Shown in pieces: positions 22,861 through 33,110 of a stretch of DNA of 64,000 nt. The first letter of the stretch is position 1; each line of letters begins with the position of its first letter. Source of the stretch: Paulinella micropora (Eukaryota > Cercozoa > Imbricatea > Euglyphida); NCBI GenBank assembly GCA_009731375.1, contig BJOX01000001.1, forward strand, positions 538,626 to 602,625, given 5' to 3'. The notes under the pieces were generated by a model. The model worked only from the letters and a program-made list of their open reading frames with translations, ran no database searches and was not told the DNA's origin. A program made the translations under genes and the position numbers.

Positions 22861-23670
22861 CAGGCACGGGAAACTGAGGTACGTCAGCAAGAAGAGCTTA
22901 AGGCCTTCGAATGGAGAGAAGAAAGTGAGGCGAAAAGATCTGGGTCCCCCATTATTCCCCTGAAGTGTATAGATTCAATCAAGCAGCAGGGCACCCGTGA
23001 AGAGTTCCATAAAGCAAGGGTTACCCTACGGGGCGACCTACTTAGGGCGGGTTTACAGTTTGATCCTAAAAAGACATACTCACCGACCGCACATCACCGC
23101 ACTATTTTGCTTATTATTGCGTATGCTGCTTGTTTTGGGATTGATCTGTGGCTTGTTGATTTCACCACTGCCTACCTCCGTGCTCACCAGTGCCTTATGA
23201 CATCTATGTTAAGCCCCCCCTGGGTTTGAGAAACCTGGTTTCGTCTGGTTGCTCAAAAAGGCGCTTTATGGGCATCCGGAATCGGGCAGACTTTGGTACG
23301 ACGTGATGTCGCACGAGTTAGTTGTGCGTCAGAAATTCACCCCCCTTACTCTGGACAAAGCTTCCTTTGTGAAGCTCGGGGATCAACTTAAAGACACCCA
23401 ATGCTATCCTTTCATGTCGAGGCCGCACATGAAGCCCTCGTAGCCCGTTTCAGCAAGCGCAAGCACGGGTTCCGTAAGAACTTGGGAAAGGCTACAGAAT
23501 TCAAGAACATCAAAATAGTACAGAACGATAGAGGGATTTTGCTCTATCAGAGGAAATATGAGCTCTTGATCCTAAACGAACTGGGTTATTTGGAGGAAAC
23601 CCCGGCTAAGACCCCCTTCACTTCGGAATCGCCGGCACCCCTCAAGAAGAGGCATAGGTTGTTGAATTAA
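22861..23670 (+). pseudogene. copia reverse transcriptase, frameshifted, active site missing
   Basis: FHKARVTLRGDLLRAG, KKTYSPTAHHRTILLII and LWLVDFTTAYLRAH match copia RT motifs through the first catalytic Asp. After frameshifts GFVWLLKKALYGHPESGRLWYD follows. The YVDD region that should come after FVKLGDQL is absent, and sequence resumes at HEALVARFSKRKHGFRKN. A deletion near 23,395-23,425 is the simplest explanation. The right end is cut by the microsatellite at 23,671. Confidence 0.75.
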
Positions 23671-23815
23671 CATACATACATGCATACATACATACATACA
23701 TACATATATGCATACATACATACAGAACCAATCGACCGCCTCGCACTCCAGCCCAATACAACATACATACATACATACATACATACATACTTACATACAT
23801 ACGTAAATACGATAT
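23671..23815. repeat. (CATA)n array inside the copia pol gene
   Basis: About 145 bp of CATA units with a non-repeat island (cagaaccaatcgaccg...) in the middle. It lies exactly where the RT-RNase H connection should read through to GMLIFLAVHTRP-type sequence. Confidence 0.9.
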
Positions 23816-23831
23816 CAGGTGTCTAGTTGGG

Positions 23832-24740
23832 ATGCTTATCTTCTTAGCCGTGCACACACGCCCCTTGTTGATATGTACTTTGAGCATAGCAGCCAAGCAC
23901 CAGATTCCTAACCCCCAGATATCCTATGCCATGTTGCATCGCATGTTTCAATGGATAATAATTCCACGGGCTTTGTTCTTTCGTAGAGGGGACAAGAAGC
24001 TTTTTGAGTTGATCTCTGGGTTATTCGAGGTGTCTAAGGTGCCGAAGTCGTGGAAGGCCACCAGGAAGCCATCAGCAGCCGCTAGCGCTTTGAATGTGAA
24101 TCTCATTCAGTCCGATAAGGTACCCCAGGGGGAGGAACACCTCTCGCTCAGTTCGGTAGCGTTTGATGAGTTTAGTGTGCCCGTGATCACCAACATCGAA
24201 AAGATGATAACAGGAAAACCTTTGATCGGGTTTGGTGACTCAGACTTTGCGGGGGATAGACTATTCCGTAAGTCTCGGTCAGGGTTTATCTTTTTCTTCA
24301 ATGGTGCCCCCGTAGCTTGGTTCTCCAAGTTACAGCCGGTGATAGCTCAGTCTACTCTTGAAGCAGAGACCGTTTCAGCTAATGAAGCGGTGAGGGAGCT
24401 TTTAGCCATCAGGCAGACTTTGAGGGATATGGGTATTGCCCTCAATGAGCCTACCACCCTATACGAGGACAACGAAGGAGCTATGTTTTTGGCAGAACGG
24501 GGGCTCGGGGAATCACGCACTAAGCACATCGACGTACGGTATCATTTCCTTGCGAAACTCGTAAAAGACCGGGTAGTCATTTTAGTTCGCGTATCGTCTG
24601 AGGATAATGTCGCGGACATTTTCACCAAGATTAATTTCACGCATGATAAGTTTAATCATTTAGCGGATAAAGTCTCGGTAAGGCTGGACGAACTCAGTTT
24701 AAAACGGTTGGGTTTTGATTTCTTGCAACTTGTGAAATGA
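23832..24740 (+). CDS. copia RT end and RNase H, frame intact
   Basis: Begins MLIFLAVHTRP, the conserved block before copia RNase H. The nuclease shows GFGDSDFAGDRLFRKSRSG, QSTLEAETVSANEAV, LYEDNEGAMFLAE and TKHIDVRYHFLAKLV, ending VADIFTK, all in copia order. It is 302 codons long and ends in TGA about 965 bp before the 3' LTR. The best preserved part of the element. Confidence 0.85.
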   Translation: MLIFLAVHTRPLLICTLSIAAKHQIPNPQISYAMLHRMFQWIIIPRALFFRRGDKKLFELISGLFEVSKVPKSWKATRKPSAAASALNVNLIQSDKVPQGEEHLSLSSVAFDEFSVPVITNIEKMITGKPLIGFGDSDFAGDRLFRKSRSGFIFFFNGAPVAWFSKLQPVIAQSTLEAETVSANEAVRELLAIRQTLRDMGIALNEPTTLYEDNEGAMFLAERGLGESRTKHIDVRYHFLAKLVKDRVVILVRVSSEDNVADIFTKINFTHDKFNHLADKVSVRLDELSLKRLGFDFLQLVK

Positions 24741-25700
24741 TCAGGGAATTTACTTATATATTCGTATTTTATGGGCAATATTAATCGTATATCCGTATAG
24801 ATGTAATTTTTTTTGCATATATTATTTACAGAAACAGATGTTATAGGTACACGCTAGAGGGGCTGACCGCTCAGCATCCCTCCGACCTTCCATGAACGCG
24901 GCTAATTGTACGGATCCGGAGGTTGATCGCGCTCGGACTCTTGTGCGGATCCCAGAGTGTGATCGCGCTCTTGCTCGGGCCCGTGAGGTTGATTGCGCGG
25001 ATTCCAGTGCGTGATCGTGCAATTGCTTGGGACCGCGTGCCCACAATCTCTTACGTGTATATATATAAGTTACACTTATGAACATAATTGGTCCAGTACT
25101 ATTATTATTACATTACATATAATATATTATAAGAGACCAAGTTGGGCCAGGATGGTTGGTGTGATGGGCGATTCATCACCTCTCGAAGGTTGACAGGCTC
25201 GGAATCCACCCCCTGTGCTGTACCAGACCGGTCGATAATTTGTCTCTTTTGACACCCCTTACGGGAAGCGCTTGCAAATTTTATGTAACCATGCTCATAT
25301 ATACGTGATCATATAGTAAATAGACAAATGCTTATATCTCTATTACATGAATTTATTTATGTATCTACTTGTGGTATATCATATCATATTCATATAACAT
25401 GTGTCATTATTACATACTACCTTACTTGATAGTTATTATTTGAGAGGTTAGTTGGAGATAGGATAATAATCTTCTTCTCGTCGGAGAGGCCTCTTTATAC
25501 AGTGGGTTCGCTGCCCTGCGTATATAATCTACTTGATATATGCTTGCCACGGGTAGAGGGGTAGCCACATCCGACAATACTTCTCGGAGAGAGTGAGGGT
25601 AAGTGTTCATAGTATGTTTTGAGTTTGTGTTTTCTAAGTTTCACAAAATAGTAATAGAAGTTAGGACCTGCAGTAAATTTTACTAATTTACTTTGCTTCA

Positions 25701-25706
25701 GGGGAG
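25701..25706 (+). promoter_or_regulatory. Polypurine tract of the copia element
   Basis: ggggag directly abuts the 3' LTR start, the usual place for the plus-strand primer. The fragment at 58,951 has the same tract. Confidence 0.75.
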
Positions 25707-25918
25707 TGTTAGAACTAATAATCAATATTCATAGTTACAAGTGCCGGCAGTATAAGAGTAACGGTGTCGGTAGAGCCATTACTTATATCCGGCCAGTCAT
25801 GTCGATCTGCGCGCCTTCTGCTGGTTTGGCGCGTTATTAAAGCTTTGTTACCGCAGGCTGCAGACGCGGTGAGTTGTGAGTTCCGGATCATTATATAAAG
25901 TAGTATACTGGTCAAACA
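25707..25918 (+). repeat. 3' LTR of the copia element
   Basis: 212 bp, TG...CA, followed by CAAAA, the target duplication. It has a small insertion relative to the 5' LTR (ccgcaggctgcagac). Confidence 0.93.
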
Positions 25919-26002
25919 CAAAAAAATACTAAAAATTAAAAACTCATTACGCTAGCCGTTCCACCGCACTAAATCTATCCAATTGACATATGGCTTGAAT
26001 AG

Positions 26003-26204
26003 TGCCGGAATCTTAATTAATAGTTAAGGGCAGGCAGTATCAAAGTAACGGTGTCGGTAGAGCCTTTACTTATGATCCGGCCAGTCCGAGTCAAGTTACG
26101 TGGCGCGCTCTGTTAGTGCTTTTCTCATAAAGTTGTGATGTACTGCTGATAGAGCGTTGTAGCTATCATAGATTATTATATTAATATTGAATAATAGTCT
26201 AACA
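26003..26204 (+). repeat. Solo LTR of a related copia subfamily
   Basis: About 202 bp from TGCCGGAATC to CTAACA. It shares gtaacggtgtcggtagagcc and the gatccggccagtc block with the copia LTRs. It is closer to the reverse LTR at 59,166 (both have agtcaagttacgtgg). No clear target duplication. Confidence 0.7.
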
Positions 26205-26209
26205 ACAAC

Positions 26210-26233
26210 AACAACTACTACTACTACTACGTG

Positions 26234-26317
<84 letters not shown>

Positions 26318-26329
26318 GCTACTACTACT

Positions 26330-26374
<45 letters not shown>
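26210..26374. repeat. (ACT)n trinucleotide array
   Basis: About 165 bp, with single interruptions (cgtg, gctac, tactta). Long poly-Ser, poly-Val or poly-Leu frames across it are repeat artefacts. Confidence 0.95.
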
Positions 26375-26376
<2 letters not shown>

Positions 26377-27217
26377 TCATCTCACTTCTACTATATAATT
26401 GAAGACCACAAAGGACAAGATTTGTATTATATTACTACCACTACTACTGATTCCTATAAGCGGCAAGAATTGTATTATTAAAGTCAAAGTGTTGCGTAAA
26501 AAGAACGTTTGCTTTTCGTTGAGCTGAAAAGGAAGCATGTAGAACATAAGTAAAAACAGAGGCGAACAAAGATTACCTTTGAAAAAACACTGTTTCATAT
26601 CATTGTACGCAAACACTTTTATTAGTAATATTACAAGAAAATACTTGCCCCTCTAGAACACTACGAGCTAGAAAAGATTATTAAGTAAGAACTGGGCACT
26701 GAGCACTTCCCACATTTACATTTTTCGTTAGACCCCAAGAAGACCAAACAGAAAACACACAAGATTCTCGAGGTGAAACAAGTTTCAACTTCGAGGAGGG
26801 GGGGGNNNNNNNNNNCCTTCACCTTCAAATGCATGGCTTTTCTCGTACCATTTGGGAACTCGCCCTCGGAACACCCATCTGCAGTAGCGATAACTTTAAA
26901 CTGCTCCCGAGCAGGCGTCCGTGACTGACTGATCGGACTGTGCCGCGCCTCACCTCATCATGACGTGTGGTGAGCGGGAACAAGAGGGTTCCGCTTCCAC
27001 CACGGTCGAACTGGCCACAAGTATGATCGGAACAGGCGTGGCGGTTGAGACGAGAGAAGGGAAGGTTTCTTGTGAGTTCAGCTACTCACACGAGTGAGGT
27101 ACAATAGGGAGACATATTTCTCCAAAGTTGCCCCCTCGATTTGTTGATGCGCGCTCTTGCTGGGTCGGCCTGGGTAAGGAAGAAGGAAGAAGGAAGAAGG
27201 CGCCCGCGACAAGGCGC
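26375..27217. other. No gene recognised; contains a 10-N gap at 26,806-26,815
   Basis: AT-rich left part. The right part (26,816-27,217) has higher GC and may be 3' flank of the minus-strand zinc-ribbon gene. A G run adjoins the gap. The 22-base string tgcttttcgttgagctgaaa(a) at about 26,509 recurs at about 60,350. Confidence 0.6.
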
Positions 27218-27258
27218 TTAGATCGGATGCGTGTCTGTGAAGCCGGGGCCGGAAGGAC
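27218..27258 (-). CDS. Zinc-ribbon gene exon 5 and stop
   Basis: Acceptor accttcag, encodes [12 protein letters not shown] and TAA (27,218-27,220). Confidence 0.72.
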
Positions 27259-27288
27259 CTGAAGGTAGGTAGGAGGTAGGTAGGTAGG

Positions 27289-27339
<51 letters not shown>

Positions 27340-27584
27340 ATTGATAGAACGGACCTTCCTTGGTGAACTTGGTCCATCCGATCTCTAGCCCGTCCGTCCC
27401 GGGCTTGCGCCACACCACACCGTAGTGGCCTGACACAGGTAGGTAGGTAGGTAGGTAGGTAGGTAGGTAGGTAGGTGGGTGGGTAGGTAGGTTTGTGGTG
27501 GGTAGGTAGGTAGGTAGGTAGGTAGGTAGGTAGGCAGATAGGTAGATAGGTATATATATATATATGTATATATGTATATATTAT

Positions 27585-27632
<48 letters not shown>

Positions 27633-28906
27633 GATAGCTAGATAGATGAGATGTCGCAAAGGAATGTAGTCCTTGCAAAGGAACGCAGTTTCACATCAAA
27701 CAGTAATTTGTGTACTGTGCATGTGTCCGGGATGGGAATCACGGGTAGACTGTGTTCTGGAAAAAGGAAGAGGAGGACGTTGAAGAAAAAGGCAATCTAG
27801 GAATGGAGAGTGGGGAGGATAAGGAAGAAGGGAAAGAAAAGGAAGCCGTTAGTCCAAGTGTTTTGAGCACCGTAAGCTTGCGCAAGCTACAATGATGACA
27901 TTGTATAAGGCCTAAACCCCCGAAGGGACCTAGCCCGGGCTATGCAACACTGGACGGCTATGACGGAATGCAGTCACCGATACGGACTAGAGGAAGATTA
28001 GTCCAATTTTTGACTGCACAGGAGCGATAAATCGCAAAAGAGCAACGAGCTACGCACGATAGCTTGAAGCAAAGGGATTTGGATTGGGGATGGGAAAAAC
28101 CCAAGGCGCGGAAACATCGATGAACAGAGAACGATACCATGCCGCGAGCCCCGCATTCGATTGGTCGAAGGTGGCAGGTCCATCCGTTGTCCTCGATTTG
28201 AGATTTGAGCCCATTGTATCGGCTGGTCTTGTAGGCTCGTGCGTCAAGGATGTTTTCCTCGACCGGGCACGTGAGTTCAATCAGTATACACTTCTTGGTA
28301 GACAATGACCAGACAACAATATCGGGGCGGAGGTCAGTGACACAGATGTGGACAGGAAAGGCTTGCTCAGAACCGGTGTATTGGGTTTGGAGCTGCCAAT
28401 CGTTTGCGGTGTCGAGCAGAGATGGACGATGAAATGACTGCCCCTTAGGCTTCTGCTCGCCCTCTTTCACAAACATAGACTTTGATTCATTTTGGTCTAT
28501 AGGGGAGCGTTTGTTATGGCTCTCGATGTGTTTTTGAAGGGGAGCTTCAATAGTGCAGAGCACAGAGTCGTGACGCCAGGTATAACGGCCTTGTTTGAGG
28601 GCAACATGGCAACCGGAGAGGATGTGACATAAATATGCTTGACCAGAACAGAGAGCACACTTGTTGTTGGGAATGATTCCCCACAGACGTCTAAGGTCGG
28701 GGGTAATAACCGAGTTTGTGCTTGCGTTGATGACCCAAGAGATTAAACGGGGATTACGGGTTCCGATGAGGCGAGTCCAGGAAGGTCAAAGGGGCATGCG
28801 TCTTCAAAACGAAGAAAGCACCCGGTAGCGACCATGGCCAAGTCCGAGATGATCGGATTGGCCTCGATGTTTGAATTCAAAATCAACTTGTGCCTCAAGC
28901 TTTTCG

Positions 28907-28949
<43 letters not shown>

Positions 28950-28979
28950 GGGATAGATGGATGGATGGATGGATGGATG

Positions 28980-29055
<76 letters not shown>

Positions 29056-29088
29056 GAGATAGAGGATAGATGGATGGATGGATGGATG

Positions 29089-29136
<48 letters not shown>

Positions 29137-29237
29137 TGTTTGGTCTATCAGCTCTGCATATCCGAAGACATAGGCATCAATTCCATCCCGCCGCGCATCG
29201 GCGACTGGGTAGCGGGCTTGGAGTCGGCTCTATGCCC

Positions 29238-29302
<65 letters not shown>

Positions 29303-29321
29303 GTAGGTAGGTAGGTAGATG

Positions 29322-29384
<63 letters not shown>

Positions 29385-29413
29385 GTAGATAGATAGATAG
29401 ATAGATAGGTAGG

Positions 29414-29452
<39 letters not shown>

Positions 29453-29508
29453 GTAGGTAGGTAGGTAGGTAGGTAGGAAGGTAGGTAGGTAGGAAGGTAG
29501 ATAGATAA

Positions 29509-29549
<41 letters not shown>

Positions 29550-30346
29550 CAGATAGATAGATAGATAGATATGTTTGGTCTATCAGCTCTGCATATCCGA
29601 AGACATAGGCATCTATTCCAACCCGCCACCCATCGGCGACTGGGTAGCGGGCTGGAGATGGGCAATAGGCCCCAGAAATGTGCAGTCTGAACCCGCCCTG
29701 GCTGGAGGGCTCAGACTGGGTCCAGACACGTGTCCGTGATCACGTGCCCCGCCAAGGCTCGGGTTTGAGGGGTACACCAACCCTCGAGCTTCATCCAAGA
29801 CGAGCACTTTCGTGGCGGCCGGACTCTACCTTAAGATCTCCCTGCTTACATAGGAACATCCCGCTCCCGTCTAGTCTCTGAACCTTTCCCATTTGCCAGG
29901 CTGCCACTGGACAGCGCGACGGATGACTACCGGGTCCGCTTAGCGGAGCAGCGATAGTCAACCGACTAGGAGCCGTGCGCGGGGTAGCCTCACAAGAAGG
30001 GACTTGGCTGCGGGTTACCTATTGTTCCCTGCGTGGCCATATCCTTCGAGCTTTTACCATCCGACGAGCGTTACCTCGCCTGCTGCACCTTGCGGCTTCC
30101 CGCAGGCCGTGGTATCGAAGGCTCTTAGGGCTTTTCTGAACAGTTTGAGAGTGTATCAAGGGCCCACGAAGGGTAGTCATCAGCCCTGGCCAGTCACGCT
30201 GCACCAGCTGCGACAAATCCGAAACACAGCTGGTGCAGGGCTGTAAGGAGGGTCTGGATGTGCGAGGAAGACATAGCTTAAGACTTGCCCGCGTGCCTAG
30301 CCCCCTCGGATAGATAGATAGATAGATAGACAGATAGATAGATGGC

Positions 30347-30388
<42 letters not shown>

Positions 30389-30493
30389 TATAGATAGGTA
30401 GATAGATAGGTAGATAGATAGATAGGTAGGTAGGTAGGTAGGTAGATAGATAGATAGATGGATAGATAGATGGATATATATATATATATATAT

Positions 30494-30561
<68 letters not shown>

Positions 30562-30622
30562 GTAGACAGACAGATAGATAGGTAGGTACGTAGGTAGGTA
30601 GGTAGGTAGGTAGGTAGGTAGG

Positions 30623-30681
<59 letters not shown>

Positions 30682-30932
30682 GTCATCAAGGACATCAAAC
30701 CACGACTCCAACAAATTCGTTCTCAGCTGATTCCATTTGTTTTACATGCAGCGTTTCATGTGCAAGGTCTCATAAAGAGACTGTCATTAGACTTAATGCA
30801 GGGTTGGGATATCTATAGCTATCTAGCTATCTAGCTACAGCTGCTGCTTACCGCAGCCTTTGCACTTGCCATAGTGCCCGTAGTTGGTCCGCGCCACGAT
30901 GTTGATGTTGTCTGCCACACGCAGAAATACAC

Positions 30933-30963
<31 letters not shown>

Positions 30964-31512
30964 GACACACACACACACACACACAGACACACAACGAATG
31001 ATCAATGAATGCGTGCATGACTGGCTGACGCGGACAGACCTGCGCCACGGGCTGGACAAGGAATGAATGAATAAATGAATGAATGAATGAATGAATGACC
31101 TGCTCCACACGCTGGACAAGGTTTGCCATCGCCGCTCTGCAGAGCAAAGTTGCCTGCCGAGCCTGCCATCACACAACAGACAGAAATGCATGCATACATA
31201 CATACATACATACATACATACATACATGCATGCATGCATACATACATACACACATGACATACATACATACATACATACATACATACATACATACATACAT
31301 ACATACATACATACAGACAGACATACATACATACATACATACATACATACATACATACATACATACGTGCATACGTACGTACATACATACATACATACAT
31401 ACATACATACATACATACATACAGAAGAATGGGTGATCGAGTGATGCATTAAAGGATTGGTTCAAGGTTGATGGAGCAAGTAAGCAAAGTAACCTGAAGC
31501 AGTATCCAACAT
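27218..31512 (-). CDS. Small C4 zinc-ribbon protein, five coding exons (complete gene model)
   Basis: Five phase-compatible exons on the minus strand give a complete 85-residue protein: 31,494-31,512 (ATG), 31,100-31,162, 30,852-30,911, 27,355-27,429 and 27,218-27,258 (TAA). All introns are GT-AG, and every junction splits a codon after its first base. The protein has two CX2C pairs, CPAC in exon 2 and CKGC in exon 3, spaced like a zinc ribbon. Conserved-looking sequence follows ([19 protein letters not shown]) and the end is [10 protein letters not shown]. Seen: frame, splice sites, Cys pairs. Inferred: zinc binding, and a nucleic-acid or protein-binding role. I do not recognise the family. 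The third intron (3.4 kb) holds a LINE, non-coding element E copies and GATA arrays. The start is the only ATG giving the right phase; an upstream exon is possible. Confidence 0.7.
27355..27429 (-). CDS. Zinc-ribbon gene exon 4
   Basis: Acceptor cctgtgtcag after a (CTAC)n array, donor GAAG|gtccgt. Encodes [18 protein letters not shown] then TKFTKE. The phase matches both neighbours. Confidence 0.75.
27646..28907 (-). mobile_element. LINE-like element A, 5'-truncated copy with (CTAT)n tail
   Basis: On the minus strand the element ends ...gcgacatctcat followed by a (CTAT)n array. The 5' end stops abruptly at a (GATA)n array, as expected for truncated target-primed reverse transcription. Copies of the same 3' end are at 37,082, 42,503, 61,498 and 62,211. 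It lies in the third intron of the zinc-ribbon gene, in the same orientation as the gene. Confidence 0.8.
27958..28785 (-). pseudogene. LINE A ORF 3' part: CCHC finger and RPD...IELT domain
   Basis: 276 codons open to a TGA at 28,786-28,788. Upstream coding ([20 protein letters not shown]) continues in another frame, so there is one frameshift near 28,788. The order is [16 protein letters not shown], then [17 protein letters not shown] and [14 protein letters not shown] (a CCHC finger seen after RT in animal-type LINE ORFs), then [22 protein letters not shown] and [17 protein letters not shown]. The last block is typical of ORFs where this domain follows RT. A PD-(D/E)XK-like endonuclease is my inference from RPD and IELT. 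The RT catalytic core itself is missing. Confidence 0.75.
28908..29135. repeat. (GATA)n/(GGAT)n array
   Basis: Tetranucleotide array between LINE A and element E copy 1. The sense strand of the zinc-ribbon gene reads CTAT. Confidence 0.95.
29136..29238 (-). mobile_element. Non-coding element E, truncated copy 1
   Basis: On the minus strand it ends ...agctgatagaccaaacat followed by (ATCT)n. About 100 bp, 5'-truncated, closely similar to the start of the longer copy at 29,571. Confidence 0.7.
29239..29570. repeat. (GATA)n/(GGTA)n array
   Basis: About 330 bp of GATA and GGTA units between two copies of element E. Confidence 0.95.
29571..30309 (-). mobile_element. Non-coding element E, long copy
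   Basis: About 740 bp, no convincing ORF. The minus-strand 3' end is aaacat(ATCT)n, shared with the copies at 29,136 and 54,774 and, for the last six bases only, with element F at 50,740. It contains a perfect 10-bp inverted repeat GCACCAGCTG...CAGCTGGTGC at 30,201-30,236 with a 16-base loop. A structured non-autonomous retroelement is likely. Confidence 0.6.
30310..30680. repeat. (GATA)n array with GGTA and GACA segments
   Basis: About 370 bp. Frames reading IYLSIYLS or YLPTYLP across it are artefacts. Confidence 0.95.
30852..30911 (-). CDS. Zinc-ribbon gene exon 3 (second Cys pair)
   Basis: Acceptor gtgtggcag, donor GCG|gtaagc (near-consensus). Encodes [19 protein letters not shown]. Reading through the donor would end in KQQL and a stop, a possible short isoform. 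Confidence 0.72.
31029..31051 (-). pseudogene. Echo of zinc-ribbon exon 2 end plus splice donor
   Basis: Minus strand ccttgtccagcccgtggcgcag|gtctg compares with the true exon end ccttgtccagcgtgtggagcag|gtcatt. It lies between exons 2 and 3, beside an (ATTC)n array. Confidence 0.65.
31100..31162 (-). CDS. Zinc-ribbon gene exon 2 (first Cys pair)
   Basis: Acceptor gatggcag, donor GCAG|gtcatt into an (ATTC)n array. Encodes [21 protein letters not shown] degenerate copy of its last 20 bases plus donor lies at about 31,029-31,051. Confidence 0.7.
31190..31425. repeat. (CATA)n array
   Basis: Tetranucleotide array with CAGA and CATG variants. Confidence 0.95.
31494..31512 (-). CDS. Zinc-ribbon gene exon 1
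   Basis: ATG plus 16 nt (MLDTAS and one base), donor CAG|gttac. The shortest and least certain exon of the model. Confidence 0.5.
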
Positions 31513-31584
31513 GAGAGAGAGAGAGAGAAGATCGGGCCTGCAGACGCGGGCGCCAAAACCACATAATACGTACACATGTAAAAA

Positions 31585-31726
31585 AAGCATACATACATAA
31601 AATACATACCATCCATCCATCCATCCATCTATCCATCCATCCATCCATCAATCCATCCATCCATCCAGACAGACAGACAGACAGAAAGACAGACAGACAG
31701 ACAGACAGGCATGCATGCATACATGC

Positions 31727-31757
<31 letters not shown>

Positions 31758-31759
31758 CA

Positions 31760-31792
<33 letters not shown>

Positions 31793-33108
31793 GCATGCAT
31801 ACATACATACATGCTTACATACATACATACGTACATACATACATACATACATACATACATACATACATACATACATACATACATACATAGATACATACAT
31901 ACATATACATACATACATAGATTGTACATTTACATTTACATTTACATTACATTTACCTTGTACATGTACATTTGCATTTGGATTTAGATTTAGATTTACA
32001 TTTACATTTACATTATATTTACCTTTGCATTTACCTTTACATTTAAATTTACATTTGCCCTTATATTTGCCTTTACATTTACCTTTACATTTGCCTTTAC
32101 ATTTACCTTTACATTTACCTTTACATTTACCTTTACATTTACCTTCACATTTACCTTTTCATTTACCTTTTCATTTACCTTTTCATTTACCTTTACATTT
32201 ACCTTGACCTTTACCTTGACCTTTACATTTAACTTTACATTTACCTTTACATTGTCATTACATGTCATTACATGTCATTACATGTACATTACATGTACAT
32301 TACATGTACATTACATGTACATTACATGTACATTACATGTACATGACCTTTACATGTACCTTTACATGTACCTTTACATGTACATTTACATGTACATTTA
32401 CATTGAATTGTATTAAATTACATTACATCACATTACATTACATTACATTACATTACATTACCATCCATCCATCCATCCATCATACATAGATACATAGATA
32501 CATAGATACATAGATACATAGATACAGAGATACAGAGATACAGAGATACAGAGATACATAGATACATAGACACATACATGCATACATACATACATACATA
32601 CAAACATACATACATATGTACATACATACATTACATTACATTACATTACACATTACATTACATTACAGTACATTACAGTACAGTACAGTACAGTACAGTA
32701 CAGTAAATTACAGTACATTACAGTACATTACATTACATGACACTGCATTGCATTGGATTGCATTGCATTACATTACATTACATTACATTACATTAAATTA
32801 CATTACATTACATTAAATTACATTAAATTACATTACATTACACACAAACATACATACATACATACATACATACATACGTACGTACATACGTACGTACGTA
32901 CGTACGTACGTACATACATACATACATACATAGTACGTACGTACGTACGTACATACATACATACATACATACATACATACATACATACATACATGCATGC
33001 ATGCACGCACGCACGCATGCACGCATGCATGCATGCATACATACATACATACATACATACATGCATACATACATACATACATAAACACATACATACATAC
33101 ATACATAC
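31585..33108. repeat. Serial arrays: CATC, CAGA, CATA, ACATTT/ACCTTT, CATTA, CAGTA and CGTA units
   Basis: About 1.5 kb with no unique sequence. Order: (CATC)n and (CAGA)n to about 31,708, (CATA)n to about 31,922, a six-base family ACATTT/ACCTTT to about 32,255, (CATTA)n/(CATGTA)n to about 32,460, mixed CATAGA and CATTA units to about 32,850, then (CATA)n/(CGTA)n/(CATG)n to 33,108. Confidence 0.9.
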
Positions 33109-33110
33109 AT

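Larger units (their letters stand above)
16803..25918 (+). mobile_element. Ty1/copia LTR retrotransposon, complete boundaries, inactive
   Basis: LTRs of 203 and 212 bp start TGTTAGAAC and end GGTCAAACA. They are flanked by a perfect 5-bp duplication CAAAA (16,798-16,802 and 25,919-25,923). The internal order is gag, zinc knuckle, protease DSGA, integrase, RT, RNase H, the order that defines Ty1/copia. The polypurine sequence ggggag abuts the 3' LTR. The two LTRs differ at about five substitutions plus small indels, so the insertion is not recent. Stops, frameshifts, a lost RT active site and an inserted (CATA)n array show that it is dead. The stretch after the 5' LTR (ggttatcgagcc) is not a standard TGG primer site. 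Confidence 0.92.

Noticed and set aside
30140-30236. Hammerhead ribozyme in element E (ctgatga and cgaaac both present on opposite readings)
   Set aside because: The two core boxes are not on the same strand in the right order and spacing, so only the hairpin is claimed.
31190-31425. CRISPR-like regular repeat array
   Set aside because: Units are 4 bp with no unique spacers, and the genome is eukaryotic.
30297-31987. Long frames rich in IYLS, YLPT, MYVC, IHTY or CVCV repeats
   Set aside because: They are translations of GATA, GGTA, CATA and CA arrays in every frame and strand, with no codon bias. The same applies to such frames at 35-39, 40.7-41.4, 44-47, 49-53 and 59.8-60.4 kb.
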